Shown: positions 20,273 to 30,359 of the stretch, piece after piece
Numbering within the stretch: the first letter of the stretch is position 1
Layout: the number at the start of each line of letters is the position of its first letter
DNA from: a bacterium HR30
Lineage (GTDB): Bacteria > Desulfobacterota > Binatia > HRBIN30
Length of the DNA stretch: 55,766 bases
Reading direction: 5' to 3'
Assembly: GCA_002898795.1 (NCBI GenBank)
Contig: BEIG01000005.1
Span: 1 to 55,766, forward strand
Made by a program: the position numbers and the translations under genes
Notes under the pieces: generated by a model
The model's input: the letters and a program-made list of their open reading frames with translations, nothing else
The model's database searches: none
Told to the model about the DNA's origin: nothing

Positions 20273-21430
20273 CTAAATTTGTAAAAGTTTTGCCACGATT
20301 TGCTTCATCACTTCGTCAGCTCCGCCACCGATGGTGAGCAAGCGCGAGTCGACAAATGCGCGCGCGGCTGGGTTTTCCCAGCAGTAGCCCGCGCCCCCGA
20401 ACAGTTGCACGCAAGTTGTGGCCACATACTGGAGCATGTTCGAATTAAAGACCTTCGCCATGGAAATGTCCTTGGTGGCATCGACGCCGCGCATCATCAA
20501 GCGAATGCAGCGATAGGCAAGTTCCTGGGCCGCCGTGATCTGAATGAGCATATCCACGAATTTGTGCTGGTTGACCTGATGCTTCGATAGTGGCTTTCCG
20601 AAAACGATCCGCTGTTGACAGTGCTGCAAAGTCTGTTCCCACAGTTGCCGCGCTTGTACCGGCGCCATGACCACCGGAACCATGCGCTCGTCTTGAAACT
20701 GCATCATTTGCTGCTGAAACCCGCGCTGCGGATCGCCGATGGTGTTGGTAACGGGCACACGCACATCGTCGAAGAACAGAAGACCGGTGTCGGACCCGAT
20801 ATTGCCGATTTTGTCCAGCAGTTTGTAACTGAACCCAGGGGTGTCGGTGGGCACAATAATTTGCGTGAAGCCGTTGTAGCCCGCATCCGGGTCCGTCACT
20901 GCGAGTAAGCACAACCAATCGGCCGTGGCCGCATTGGTGATGTACATTTTCGAGCCGTTGATCACCCAGTAGTCGCCGTCACGCACGGCGCGGGTCTGGA
21001 TCCGTGCCACGTCCGACCCAGCCCCCGGTTCGGTCACCGCGATGGCCGCAACCATCTCCCCACGGATGGCCGGTACCAAATACTTTTGCTTGAGTTCCTC
21101 ACTGCCAAAGCGGTGGAGGGCGGGTGTGGCCATGTCGGTTTGGACGGAGATGCCCATGGCAACGCCGGCATTGTCGCAAAGGGCAATCTCCTCGAGAAAG
21201 ATCGCTTGATAAGAATAATCTAACCCGAGGCCACCGTATTTGGGATCGTAGCGGATGCCGAGAAAACCCAACTCGCCCATCTTTCGATACAGAGACTTGT
21301 CGATTCGTCCCATCTTGTCGAACTCGCGGGCACGCGGAACCAGCTCGGTCTGCACGAAGCGACGCACTGTTTCCCGAAAGGCGCGGTGCTCGGGACTGCC
21401 GTAAATATCTTCCCCTGGTTCGTACGTCAC
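20273..21430 (-). CDS. Acyl-CoA dehydrogenase (isovaleryl/citronellyl-CoA type)
   Basis: This FAD flavoprotein has 385 aa and is the first gene of the branched acyl-CoA operon. The FAD-binding motif [14 protein letters not shown] and the C-terminal [17 protein letters not shown] are typical. The usual C-terminal catalytic Glu is replaced ([10 protein letters not shown]). A Glu at residue 248 (FQDERMVPV) aligns with the helix-G base of isovaleryl-CoA dehydrogenase, which supports a branched or beta-substituted substrate. The GTG start at 21430 is preceded by GGAGGAG. Confidence 0.9.
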   Translation of the reverse strand: MTYEPGEDIYGSPEHRAFRETVRRFVQTELVPRAREFDKMGRIDKSLYRKMGELGFLGIRYDPKYGGLGLDYSYQAIFLEEIALCDNAGVAMGISVQTDMATPALHRFGSEELKQKYLVPAIRGEMVAAIAVTEPGAGSDVARIQTRAVRDGDYWVINGSKMYITNAATADWLCLLAVTDPDAGYNGFTQIIVPTDTPGFSYKLLDKIGNIGSDTGLLFFDDVRVPVTNTIGDPQRGFQQQMMQFQDERMVPVVMAPVQARQLWEQTLQHCQQRIVFGKPLSKHQVNQHKFVDMLIQITAAQELAYRCIRLMMRGVDATKDISMAKVFNSNMLQYVATTCVQLFGGAGYCWENPAARAFVDSRLLTIGGGADEVMKQIVAKLLQI

Positions 21431-21557
21431 GGCTCAGCTCCTCCGTGGCTCGGTCTTCTAACTAAGTGCAGAGCATTGGGAAACACGGGTCATGCCTCCC
21501 ACCATTGACTTTGGCGGCGGAAGGGAGAAAGCGCCCGGATGAAGGAGGCGTGAACTC

Positions 21558-22859
21558 ATGGGGTGGGACTTTTGCACCGATCCAGAATTCCAAGAGAAGC
21601 TCGACTGGATGGATGCGTTCGTTAGCGAGCGGGTGGAGCCCTTGGATGTGGCTTTCCCTGACCCTGCCGCGCCCTACGACCGACGCGATCCCACGCTCCG
21701 GGCTATAACTCAGCCACTCAAGGAGGAAGTGAAGCGGCGCGGACTGTGGGCTTGTCACCTCGGACCGGAACTTGGGGGACCAGGATACGGGCAGGTGAAG
21801 CTAGCGTTGATGAACGAGATCTTAGGCCGCTCTCAGTGGGCGCCAACGATTTTTGGATGTCAGGCACCCGACTCCGGCAATGCGGAAATTCTCGCGGCTT
21901 ACGGTACTCCCGAGCAGAAGCAACGCTACCTCGAGCCGTTATTGGCCGGTGACATCGTGTCCTGTTTTGCGATGACCGAGCCGCAAGGTGGAAGCGACCC
22001 GGGCGGTTTTCGTTGTCGCGCTTTCCCCGACGGCGATCACTGGGTCATCGAAGGCGAGAAGTATTTTGCTTCCCATGCTGACCTTGCCGCTTTCCTGATC
22101 GTCATGGCGGTTACCAACCCAGAGGTACCTGTGCACCGCGGTGCCTCGATGTTCCTGGTACCGGCGGAAACTCCTGGCTTGAAAATTATCCGCCGTGCCG
22201 GCCTTGGCGTCGAACCTCTGGGAAGTGGCCACCACTGCCACTTGCGTTTCGAAAATTGCCGCATTCCCCGAGATCACTTGCTTGGCCGCGAAGGCGAAGG
22301 CTTTGCGATTGCCCAAACGCGCCTCGGTGGCGGCCGAATTCACCACGCGATGCGCACCGTGGCTATGGCCAAAAAGGCCTTACAGATGATGTGCGAGCGC
22401 GCCTTGAGTCGTACCGTTCAAGGCGAGCCCCTAGCCAACAAGCAGCTCGTGCAGCAAATGATTGCCGACTCGTTCGTGCAACTGGAACAGTTTCGCTTAC
22501 TTGTCCTTTACACTGCTTGGCACATCGACCAAGGTCATCGCGAGCAAGCGCGCCTGTACATCGCTGCGAGCAAAATCCAGATGGCGGAAGTGCTTCACGA
22601 CGTGGTTCGTCGGGCCATTCAACTGCACGGGGCACTGGGGTGCTCGAACGAAACCCCTTTGATGCGCTGGTGGCTTGCCGCGCCGGTGATGGGCATTGCG
22701 GATGGCCCGACAGAGGTCCACAAAGTGACCGTGGCGCGGCAACTATTGAAGCGGCACAAGGGTTATACCGGCCCTTGGCCTCCGGAGTTCCTGCCGTTGC
22801 AAGTCGAAGCGGCCTACAGTCTTTTGGGGATCGATCCGGCGAAGCCTCGGGAAAATTGA
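21558..22859 (+). CDS. Acyl-CoA dehydrogenase (ACAD10/11-like subfamily)
   Basis: This FAD flavoprotein of 433 aa diverges from the branched acyl-CoA operon. FAD-binding blocks are CFAMTEPQGGSDP and the C-terminal MGIADGPTEVHKVTVAR. In that last motif the usual catalytic Glu is Asp within an ADGPxEVH pattern, as in ACAD10/11-type enzymes. AAGGAGG precedes the ATG at 21558. The substrate is unknown. The 127-bp gap to the divergent dehydrogenase is a likely shared promoter region. Confidence 0.9.
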   Translation: MGWDFCTDPEFQEKLDWMDAFVSERVEPLDVAFPDPAAPYDRRDPTLRAITQPLKEEVKRRGLWACHLGPELGGPGYGQVKLALMNEILGRSQWAPTIFGCQAPDSGNAEILAAYGTPEQKQRYLEPLLAGDIVSCFAMTEPQGGSDPGGFRCRAFPDGDHWVIEGEKYFASHADLAAFLIVMAVTNPEVPVHRGASMFLVPAETPGLKIIRRAGLGVEPLGSGHHCHLRFENCRIPRDHLLGREGEGFAIAQTRLGGGRIHHAMRTVAMAKKALQMMCERALSRTVQGEPLANKQLVQQMIADSFVQLEQFRLLVLYTAWHIDQGHREQARLYIAASKIQMAEVLHDVVRRAIQLHGALGCSNETPLMRWWLAAPVMGIADGPTEVHKVTVARQLLKRHKGYTGPWPPEFLPLQVEAAYSLLGIDPAKPREN

Positions 22860-23156
22860 GCTCCAACTTTCTCCTTGATGTGCAGGCCGAAAGGAAGGTG
22901 CGCTTAACCATCTGTGCGCCCCAGAAGCAGCTCGCAGAGCACGGAACGTGCTTTGCCCAGCAGAGGGAGTGACGGTCGAGTCCGAAGTCCTGTGCCCTCG
23001 GCGAGATGAGCCGACGCCTACGGGTCGGCGGGTTTACATCCGGGTCTCCACAAGGGAGTGCGGTGCCTTGACGGTCGAGCCGCATGCTGACGGGCGAAAA
23101 CCAGCGGCGGTGGCTGCCGGCGCTCCATCCCGGAGCTCGCCCGGCTTTCGCAGCTC

Positions 23157-24494
23157 TCAGCCCCCGAGCAACCGCGACGCCAACCCGACCAGCGCGGCGC
23201 CCGCGATGACGGGTAGCACGCCGAGTCGCAGGCGGAACAACGCGATCGCGCACGCAGTGGCGATCGCCGCCGCTCGTGTATCGAACGGTCCTCCGTGCCC
23301 CTGCGGCCACAACGCGTGGGCGGCGAAAAACAGGGCGAGATTGAGAATCACGCCGACCACCGCGGCGGTGATCGCCGTCAATGGGGCCATCCACCGCTGG
23401 TTGCCATAGGTGGACTCTACCAGAGGTGCACCGGCAAAAATGAACACGAACGAAGGCAAAAAGGTGAAGACCGTGGCCACGACCGCCCCGGCCACCCCCG
23501 CCGCGAACCGTGCGTTACCGAACAGCTCGTGTGTGAAGCCAGCGACGAAGCCGACGAAGGAGACAATCATAATTAGGGGTCCGGGCGTGGTTTCGCCGAG
23601 TGCCAGGCCCGCTGCCATCTGCGGAGCGGTCACCCAGCCGTAGTGCTCCACCGCGCCTTGATACACGTAAGGAAGTACCGCGTACGCGCCGCCAAAAGTT
23701 ACAAGCGCCGCCTTGGTGAAAAACCAGCCCATTTGCGTCAACGTGCCATTCCAGCCAAATTCCAAGAGCAGCAACCCGAGTAAGCCCGACCAAAGCACGA
23801 GGCCAATGATCGTCACCTGTGCCAGCCGCCTGTGGGTGAGGCTAGTGTGGGGCGCGCGCGGTGTGGTGTCGTCAACCAGCGCGGGCGAGCGCACGCTCGC
23901 ATGCAACGAGTGGCTGCTGCCAATGGCAAAGCGCGCCGGCATGAGGCGACCCCCGATCGTCCCCACGACAGCGGCCGCCGCGACGATTGCTGGAAACGGT
24001 GCGTTGAATACGAAGATTGCCACAAACGCTGCGGCCGCGATCCCCCATAACCAGGCGTTTTTCAGTGCGCGGCTGCCGATGCGGTGTGCCGCGTGCAACA
24101 CGATTGCGACCACGGCAGGCTGGATGCCGTAGAAGATGCCAGCCACCACCGGCGCGTCGCCGAACGCGACATACACCCACGACAGTGCGATCAAAAGAAA
24201 AAGCGAGGGCAGCACGAACAGGCTGCCGGCGACAATGCCGCCCCAGGTCCCATGCATGAGCCACCCGACATAAGTTGCCAACTGCTGTGCCTGTGGCCCT
24301 GGCAGCAGCATACAGTAGTTGAGCGCGTGTAGGAACCGGCGCTCGGAGATCCAGCGTCGGCGCTCCACCAGCTCGTGGAACATGATCGCGATCTGACCCG
24401 CCGGGCCGCCGAAGCTGATGAAACCGAGCTTCAGCCAGAACTTCAGAGCCGTAGTAAAGGGTACTGACCGAACCGGCGGAGCGTCTTCGCTCAT
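23157..24494 (-). CDS. chrA: Chromate transporter family protein, two-domain ChrA type
   Basis: This inner-membrane protein (445 aa from the ATG at 24494) belongs to the CHR family of chromate/sulfate antiporters. Two homologous halves are visible, each opening with a Phe-Gly-Gly motif: GFISFGGPAGQIAIMFHE near residue 25 and KAALVTFGGAYAVLPYV in the middle. LPGPQAQQLATYVGW in the first half is paralleled by ETTPGPLIMIVSFVG in the second. The start is weakly supported by its ribosome binding site. It stands alone; no chrB regulator is nearby. Confidence 0.92.
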   Translation of the reverse strand: MSEDAPPVRSVPFTTALKFWLKLGFISFGGPAGQIAIMFHELVERRRWISERRFLHALNYCMLLPGPQAQQLATYVGWLMHGTWGGIVAGSLFVLPSLFLLIALSWVYVAFGDAPVVAGIFYGIQPAVVAIVLHAAHRIGSRALKNAWLWGIAAAAFVAIFVFNAPFPAIVAAAAVVGTIGGRLMPARFAIGSSHSLHASVRSPALVDDTTPRAPHTSLTHRRLAQVTIIGLVLWSGLLGLLLLEFGWNGTLTQMGWFFTKAALVTFGGAYAVLPYVYQGAVEHYGWVTAPQMAAGLALGETTPGPLIMIVSFVGFVAGFTHELFGNARFAAGVAGAVVATVFTFLPSFVFIFAGAPLVESTYGNQRWMAPLTAITAAVVGVILNLALFFAAHALWPQGHGGPFDTRAAAIATACAIALFRLRLGVLPVIAGAALVGLASRLLGG

Positions 24495-24684
24495 GCAAGG
24501 GCCTCGCTTACGGTGCTGAACCGTAGCGGCGGGTCTCCCACCCCGCGAGACACACCTTAGCGCGAGCCATCCTCGGTGCGAACGGTTCGGTGCCACCCGT
24601 CGTGGCTGGTGGGCTGCGCTCCGCGACTGCGCAGTGCTCCCTGGGACGCATGGGCATCCTGCCCGGCTGCACGCCGGCAACGGC

Positions 24685-24888
24685 TGCCTGGCCAAGAAGA
24701 TAAAACGGGCCTCGGTCCGGGCCCGTAAGCAGAACAACGTGAGCCGCAATTGCGGGAGTGACGTCTCGGCCGTCGCGGTGTGGAATTCGGGTGCACCGGT
24801 CGAAAGCCGTTAGCTGCCACTCAACCGAGTCTTCGGACCACAACGCCGTTACCTTCCCCTTGGGCGTATCGAAGGTGAGACTGTAGCC
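24685..24888 (-). pseudogene. Orphan C-terminal fragment of a glycoside-hydrolase lipoprotein
   Basis: About 68 codons match the C-terminus of the glycoside hydrolase at 31293-32648. Shared blocks include FDTPKGKVTALWSE (versus FDTPRGQVTALWSE), RDGRDVTPAIAA and LTGPDRGPFYLLGQA. Roughly 60% of residues agree by eye. The catalytic part is absent upstream, where the frame continues into unrelated low-quality sequence, so this is a decayed duplicate. It lies just upstream of chrA on the same strand. Confidence 0.75.
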
Positions 24889-25924
24889 GCCGGCGACGCT
24901 GGCCGTCAGATCCGTCGTAACCGGTGGTCCACCAGCGGTTGGCCGGGGGTCCACCAGCGGGTGGATGGACAAGCAGAAAAACGCGCGCCCCTGCACCCGG
25001 CGCCGAACAGGAAACGGCCAGATGCCGAATGAAACGCTGACCAGCAGGCGCAACGAAATCCGATGCCGAAGTAGGAATCGGACGTCGGGTGGAGGCCACG
25101 GACCCTCAGTGGCTCTTGCGCGCGCTTGGCAAAAACTGTCGAAGACATTCCCCTTTACTGGAAAGGCCTTGGGTTCACTGCCATCGAAGGTCACCTCATG
25201 TCGCTGACCGATTCAAGCTTTAAGCCTGCCTGCGATACGCTTATTGCCGGAGCCCCGAACCGTTTGATAGCTCGGGTGTGTTATCGGCCGCGTGGTGTCG
25301 GAGAGGCTGGATCTGGGAAAGCCGCTGGGGCAGGCCTGACTCGTGGAGCCGCTAGGACACGGCCGGCCTGCCGTAGGGCACTAGGTGCACCATTGTGTCG
25401 TTTGGGGCATCTCGGGCCTCAGCGCGCTTACGGCGTTCTTTGCTGTCAATGCATACGCGTCGGGGCCTGGGTCCTCTACCTAGTCTCGGTGTTCCATGCG
25501 GAGCGCGGTCGAGTTTGCAGTCGAAAAATCGTGCTGGCGCGCGCGCTGCTGGCGCTCGTACGCAGCGCCATAACCGCAGTGGCGGCTTCCACGTGGACGG
25601 TCGGGGAGGCGCCTCGATCCAATCGGGCTAAGCTCAGCGGCCACATTGCGATGTGGCGCAGGCCGGGCCGGTCAGGCGACCCTGGCAGGTACTCGTTCCG
25701 CAGGTAAAAGGCCTGTGCCAGAACATTTCATTTGCTGAGTTACCCGGTTGCCTGACCCAGCCTGGGGTATGACCGATCGCGTGCTTCCTTCGGTCAGGGC
25801 AGTGGGAGCGAACACGCCTGTGCTAAACCCGTCGGGGACCCTTCGACAGCGAGCCGACCCTCGAGGGGCTGGTTCTAACGGGGTTGGCAGCCGGACGGTT
25901 CCTCGACGGGTGAGGAGTGGTTCC
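24889..25924. other. Gene-poor stretch of about 1 kb
   Basis: Open frames here (for example 25126-25707 plus) have no recognisable motifs and no convincing start sites. I see no tRNA or transposase. Together with the hydrolase fragment next to it, the segment looks like decayed sequence between chrA and the EF-hand gene. Confidence 0.5.
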
Positions 25925-26953
25925 TCACGGCGTCCCGCTGCCACAGCCCTCCAGGGCGTTGCCGACGGCCACCACGAGCTCGTCCACGGTAACTTCCCCG
26001 TCCTCGGACCGGTCGACGGCCCGGCACTCGCGCGTGCCGAGAATGTCCAAGGCGATGTTCACGCCGCGGACCAGTTCCTCCACGGTGACCCTCTCATCCC
26101 CGTCGCAGTCGCCCACGCACGTGGTCGGCGCGGGGCAACCCGCCGGGACAGCGGACAGGGAAGGGCTCATGGCGCAGATGGCGTCCAGGGCCGTCTCGGC
26201 AATTGCGGCGTAGCGGCTGGAAGGAAACGCGTTCGCGAGTTGGCGCAGCTTGCCGATGGCGGCGTCGTCGACGGGAAAGGCCCGCGCTTCGGAACTCATC
26301 AGATGGGCGAGGCCGTTGGCGCGGATGAAACCCCACGCCTCGGCATCGGCCCCCGTGGGCTCGCGCACTCTCACCGTCACGGTGTTGGACGTAAGCTGCC
26401 GCTGATAAAAGTCGTACAGAAGCACGGCTTGGATCGCGTACATGCCTGGAGCGGGAAATGCGGGTTGGTCCCGCACGACATCGAAGGCGATGACAGCGCG
26501 GCCTTCGATGTCGCCGCCACCGGGAATCGTCACCGGCTCCGCCACGAGCTTCTTCATCCGCGCGTTCTGCATGACTTTGGAAACATACGCCGCCCACGGG
26601 CCGCCGTCCTTGGAAATCGCGATGCGGACCCGGTCCATCTCGTACGACGGATAGAAGTCACCCTCGACGTCCTGATTCGTCTTGTTCTCGACGCGCAAGC
26701 GGATGCCGACGGGCTCGCCGACCAGGATCGTCTCCGCGTCGGCGGACAGCACCAGTGCGAGATCGCCCGGGGAGACGGCTGCGGCTTGAAGCGAGTGCAG
26801 CGCCACGCAGAGCGCGGCAGCGATGGCCCCAAGGCGCATCTGCCGCCAACTCCGTTGGGCGCGTCCGGGCCCGCCGTGAGATTCCGTGTGCCGCGTGACC
26901 GGCGCTAAAGGGGGAGGACGAAGGTCGCGACTGATTTCCGGACAACGTTTCAT
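25925..26953 (-). CDS. Secreted protein with C-terminal dockerin-like EF-hand pair
   Basis: This 342-aa protein has an export signal (IAAALCVALHSLQAAA), an Ig-like strand-rich domain (LVGEPVGIRLRVENKTNQD), and a C-terminal pair of EF-hand loops at about residues 277-340. The loops are CVGDCDGDERVTVEEL and VDRSEDGEVTVDEL, bracketed by cysteines, as in dockerin type I-like modules. These normally bind calcium. The ATG at 26953 has TAGGAG upstream and lies 10 bp after the stop of the large repeat protein. An ATG at 26839 would start at the signal peptide itself and is a fair alternative. No cohesin partner is seen. Confidence 0.7.
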   Translation of the reverse strand: MKRCPEISRDLRPPPLAPVTRHTESHGGPGRAQRSWRQMRLGAIAAALCVALHSLQAAAVSPGDLALVLSADAETILVGEPVGIRLRVENKTNQDVEGDFYPSYEMDRVRIAISKDGGPWAAYVSKVMQNARMKKLVAEPVTIPGGGDIEGRAVIAFDVVRDQPAFPAPGMYAIQAVLLYDFYQRQLTSNTVTVRVREPTGADAEAWGFIRANGLAHLMSSEARAFPVDDAAIGKLRQLANAFPSSRYAAIAETALDAICAMSPSLSAVPAGCPAPTTCVGDCDGDERVTVEELVRGVNIALDILGTRECRAVDRSEDGEVTVDELVVAVGNALEGCGSGTP

Positions 26954-26963
26954 AGCCGTTCTC

Positions 26964-29900
26964 CTACAGCGTACCGCCTCCAGGCCGCCGCGTGCTACGG
27001 ATGCGGTTCTCACTTGCGTTGCTGAATCGGCGGGGGATGGCGACTCGGGTCGGCCAGCCGCGGTCCATGATGGCTCCATCAGGATGATCGGCGCTCAGTT
27101 GATGACCCACCTCGTGTACCGCCGTCGCCCGCTCGATCGCCGGGCGGCTCGCGCCGTTCGCCACCGCCCGCGGGTGCCGGGCAATGTCGGTGATGGTTTC
27201 CTGATACAGGATGGAGCCGTCCAACAAGGTCACGCCCAACACCGCCCGCGCATCCCTCACCGGATCCGGAGTGCCGGGATCCCAGTCGCCATCCGGCTCA
27301 CCCTGGAAGGCCGACTGGATGTAGCTGACCCAGAAATCGTTCGTTCCGGTGGCATTTTTGCCGTTACCAATCTGGCCGGGGACCTCGGCATCCAGGGTGT
27401 TCACGTCGAGCGCGATGTTGTTCTCGTCATTCCTGGAATTACCGCCACCGTCGTAAATCGGCCGGATGTAAGCTGGAGCGAACAGGTTGTCGCCTGCGGC
27501 ATCGCTGTCCTGCATCCAGCCCGTGTCGGGCACGCGCGGCAGAATCGAGTCATCATCGTCGTCGTGCAGTCGAAAGCGTGCCGGCAAGCGGCCCGCAGGC
27601 GTGCCGCAGACGCTGACGAAATTCGGCGGTGCGCCCTGGGAGTTGGCCAGCACGGGGAGGTTGAGGAATCCACCGGCTCCCTCGACGAAGATCGAGCCAT
27701 TGATGTACTGGTTGGCCTGGTCGAGCCGCTGGTCGATCGTGAGCTCTGTCACCTTGAGGCCCGGAGCGCAAACGGCTCCGGTGACGCGTACGGCCGTGAC
27801 CCGCCCGGTCACCGTGTTCTCGTTTGGCGTGTTCCACCAGTTCAACGAGCTGAACGCCCGCATCGAGTCGCGCTCGACATGCAGCCGCCGCCACACGGTG
27901 AGCACGGGTGTGACGCGCTTGCCGGAGTCCGGGATTTCCTTTTCGTTGTTTCGGTCCACGATCTTCTCCTGGTCCCTCTGATCTCGGTTGCGGAAATCGA
28001 GGACGAAGTCGCGGTCGCACGCGGCGGCGATGCGGAAGTTGTCGCCTGGCTGCTTGGTCACTTGGAACTCTGTTGTTTTCTCCTTGCTGCCGGCAGGGAA
28101 CGTGAGCCTGGCGATGTCGTCCGCATCCTGGCCAGTGATCAGGCCGGACGCCTTGCCACCAACCCTGCCCCGGTTGTCCTCGTCCGCAGTGTAGCCGATG
28201 CTCGTGTTGGGGTAAGTGCCGGACGACCCATCGTCGTTCGGGTCGACGTGCGGATCGTGCGCGGCCGGATCGTCGATGTCGAAAGCGCGCAGGAACACGT
28301 CAAGGTTCTCGACCGGTTCGACGGTGAGCTTGACGCTGAGAGTGACCCTATCGCGCGCCGCCTCGGTTGTGGACCGCGCATCGGGGAATACTCGCCGCGC
28401 GCCAGCCCAGCCCGGTACGTGCGGATCGGCGTCGAGCGCGTTGTCGTTGTTGAGGCTATTCCTCTGGCCAATCCATGCCATCTGTGCGAACTGGATGACG
28501 GTCAACGCCACGCGATCGGGCACACCCTCGAAATTCACCGGCGACAGCTCGAACACCACATCGCGTTGCTGCGCGCTGCCCTCGATGCCCTCGATCCAGA
28601 ACTCCCGCGGTAGATCGGCGACGCTGTACACCGCGGGCAGGACCACAAGCACGCGCTTGGTCGGCGTGGCCCACACCTTCACCTTGTTGGCACCCCGGAT
28701 GATCTTCAGCTCGACGTGGCCAGCGAGCGAGCCTACCGGCCGGCGCGCGACCATTCTCACAAGGTCGTCTTCACCGGCAACTTCGGGCTCGTCGATGTCG
28801 AAGTCGACGCTCTTGTCGTCGTTGTCGGCGTTGACACAGTTCATGCTTCCAATGTTTTCCTCGTCGTCCGGGTTGCCGCCCTCGTCGTCGCGCATCTCGG
28901 TGCCGTCGAGGCGGAAGATGTCGAGGTCGAGCCGAATGGGTGCTGGCGTGGGGGTGCGCGTCCTTGTGGATGTCGCCGTGCGGGTGGCTGTCGGCGTCGG
29001 CGTTGCGCTCGGGGTGTTCGTGGCCGTACCGGTTTCCGTTGCAGTCTGCGTGGGAGTGCCCGTCGCGGTCAGCGTTGGCGTGCCCGTGGCCGTGTTCGTT
29101 GTCGTCGGGGTCTGCGTGGCGGTGGGTGTGGGCGTCGGTCGTTCGACGCAGCGGCCGGTCGAGCGATCGCAGTTCCAGCCGGGGAAGAATACACCACCCT
29201 GTTCCCGACATTCCGCACCCGTGACGGGCGCGAAGCACTCCGCTCCACCGGTTTCACAGCAGCCTAGCTCTGGAGTTGCTGTCGGCGTGTGTGTGGGCGT
29301 CACGGTGCCGGTAGCCGTTGCAGTAGCGGTTGCCGTCGCTGTGGCGCTTCGTGTGGGGGTTGCCAACGGGACGCACCGCCCCGTCCCCACGTCGCACTCG
29401 GCGCCGGGAACGAACGTGCCCCCCAATTCTTCGCAGAGGCCACGGGAGGCGGGGGAGGCGCACGATGCTACCCCGTGCTGACAGCAGCCGAATTCCACGA
29501 TTGGGGTCGGCGTAGGGGTCCGCGTGCTCGTACGGGTGGGCGTGCCGGTGGAGGTTCTAGTCGCCGTCCGCGTCCGCGTGTGCGTCGCCGTGCTGGTCCG
29601 AGTCGCCGTTGCGGTGCGCGTGGCTGTGTGCGTACGAACTACGGTTTGCGTGGGCGTGATCGTAGGCGATGGCGTCCTTGGCTGCGCACACTGTCCGGTT
29701 TCAAGGTCGCACTCCAGACCAGCAAAGAACGTCCCCCCAAGCTCTGCGCAGACCCCCGAGTCAACGGGAGAGGCACAGGACCCTGCGCCAAACTGACAAC
29801 ACCCGAGCCGGCTAAAAGGTGTGGGCGTTGGCGTCGGCGTGCTCGATGGCGTGCGGGTCGGTGTGGTGGTTGGCCTCTGGGTCGGAAGCACGGTCCACGT

Positions 29901-30359
29901 GGGCGTTGGCGTATTGGTCGGGCGCGGCATCTGTACCGTGACGGTCAGCCGAGCGGAGGCCACGAACTCTCCTGCGGTGGCTAGGAAATCGATCTGGAAC
30001 GTCCGTCCGACATCGCGGTCGGTTGCCGTGTAGGCGAGAGTCATGGACACCGGGGAAACGCCAGCTACCGGGTTGGAAGGGGTAATCAGCGCGCTGGGCG
30101 GAAGCGTGCCCACGGCGGAAAGCACAATGATCTGCGGGGGAACCACCTCGGCCCTGATGTCGTCCGTGACCATCTGACCTGGCCTGACGGTGCACGAAAT
30201 CGTCGTGTCGAGCCGGGTGCACAGCGCATCCCCCGAGGACGTTACTTGCTGCGATACGGTTAACCGAAGCAGAACCAACTCACCGTCTGCCCCCTGCGGC
30301 CGCATGCACAGAAGAATCAGGTATGCGCCCGTGCAGAAGGGCCTCCGTCGGCGTAGCAT
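26964..30359 (-). CDS. Large secreted protein with three 6-Cys repeats, PT-rich linkers and a metzincin-like zinc motif
   Basis: This 1131-aa protein begins with a hydrophobic N-terminus and a region of about 145 aa. Three 39-residue Cys repeats follow at residues 186-224, 291-329 and 366-404, each of the form GCC-x6-C-x8-C-x12-C-x6-C with a conserved Gly-Gly. Thr/Pro-rich linkers separate them (146-181, 227-287, 332-363, 408-473). An Asp-rich globular region of about 600 aa comes next. Near the C-terminus HEVGHQLSADH (1082-1092) plus GAIMDRG (1095-1101) form a zinc-protease-like site with a Met-turn; Ser replaces the usual metzincin Gly. The ATG at 30359 has GGAG upstream. It heads a two-gene unit with the EF-hand protein. 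Protease activity is inferred from the motif alone. Confidence 0.75.
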   Translation of the reverse strand: MLRRRRPFCTGAYLILLCMRPQGADGELVLLRLTVSQQVTSSGDALCTRLDTTISCTVRPGQMVTDDIRAEVVPPQIIVLSAVGTLPPSALITPSNPVAGVSPVSMTLAYTATDRDVGRTFQIDFLATAGEFVASARLTVTVQMPRPTNTPTPTWTVLPTQRPTTTPTRTPSSTPTPTPTPFSRLGCCQFGAGSCASPVDSGVCAELGGTFFAGLECDLETGQCAQPRTPSPTITPTQTVVRTHTATRTATATRTSTATHTRTRTATRTSTGTPTRTSTRTPTPTPIVEFGCCQHGVASCASPASRGLCEELGGTFVPGAECDVGTGRCVPLATPTRSATATATATATATGTVTPTHTPTATPELGCCETGGAECFAPVTGAECREQGGVFFPGWNCDRSTGRCVERPTPTPTATQTPTTTNTATGTPTLTATGTPTQTATETGTATNTPSATPTPTATRTATSTRTRTPTPAPIRLDLDIFRLDGTEMRDDEGGNPDDEENIGSMNCVNADNDDKSVDFDIDEPEVAGEDDLVRMVARRPVGSLAGHVELKIIRGANKVKVWATPTKRVLVVLPAVYSVADLPREFWIEGIEGSAQQRDVVFELSPVNFEGVPDRVALTVIQFAQMAWIGQRNSLNNDNALDADPHVPGWAGARRVFPDARSTTEAARDRVTLSVKLTVEPVENLDVFLRAFDIDDPAAHDPHVDPNDDGSSGTYPNTSIGYTADEDNRGRVGGKASGLITGQDADDIARLTFPAGSKEKTTEFQVTKQPGDNFRIAAACDRDFVLDFRNRDQRDQEKIVDRNNEKEIPDSGKRVTPVLTVWRRLHVERDSMRAFSSLNWWNTPNENTVTGRVTAVRVTGAVCAPGLKVTELTIDQRLDQANQYINGSIFVEGAGGFLNLPVLANSQGAPPNFVSVCGTPAGRLPARFRLHDDDDDSILPRVPDTGWMQDSDAAGDNLFAPAYIRPIYDGGGNSRNDENNIALDVNTLDAEVPGQIGNGKNATGTNDFWVSYIQSAFQGEPDGDWDPGTPDPVRDARAVLGVTLLDGSILYQETITDIARHPRAVANGASRPAIERATAVHEVGHQLSADHPDGAIMDRGWPTRVAIPRRFSNASENRIRSTRRPGGGTL
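28941..29924 (-). repeat. Threonine/proline-rich low-complexity repeats coding linkers
   Basis: Four tracts (28941-29138, 29271-29366, 29499-29681, 29817-29924) encode runs of PT, AT and RT dipeptides. They alternate with the three 117-bp Cys-repeat units at 29148-29264, 29373-29489 and 29688-29804. The DNA is imperfectly repetitive and could recombine or slip. Confidence 0.85.

Noticed and set aside
25126-25707. Plus-strand frame of 193 codons in the gene-poor stretch
   Set aside because: No ribosome binding site, no recognisable motif and skewed composition.
26886-28613. Plus-strand open frame of 575 codons
   Set aside because: It is antisense to the repeat metalloprotease, which has a clear signal, Cys repeats and zinc motif; the plus frame has no domain.
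28941-29924. Possible CRISPR-like periodic repeat
   Set aside because: The periodicity comes from Thr/Pro codons and 117-bp Cys-repeat units inside one coding frame; there are no identical short repeats with unique spacers.
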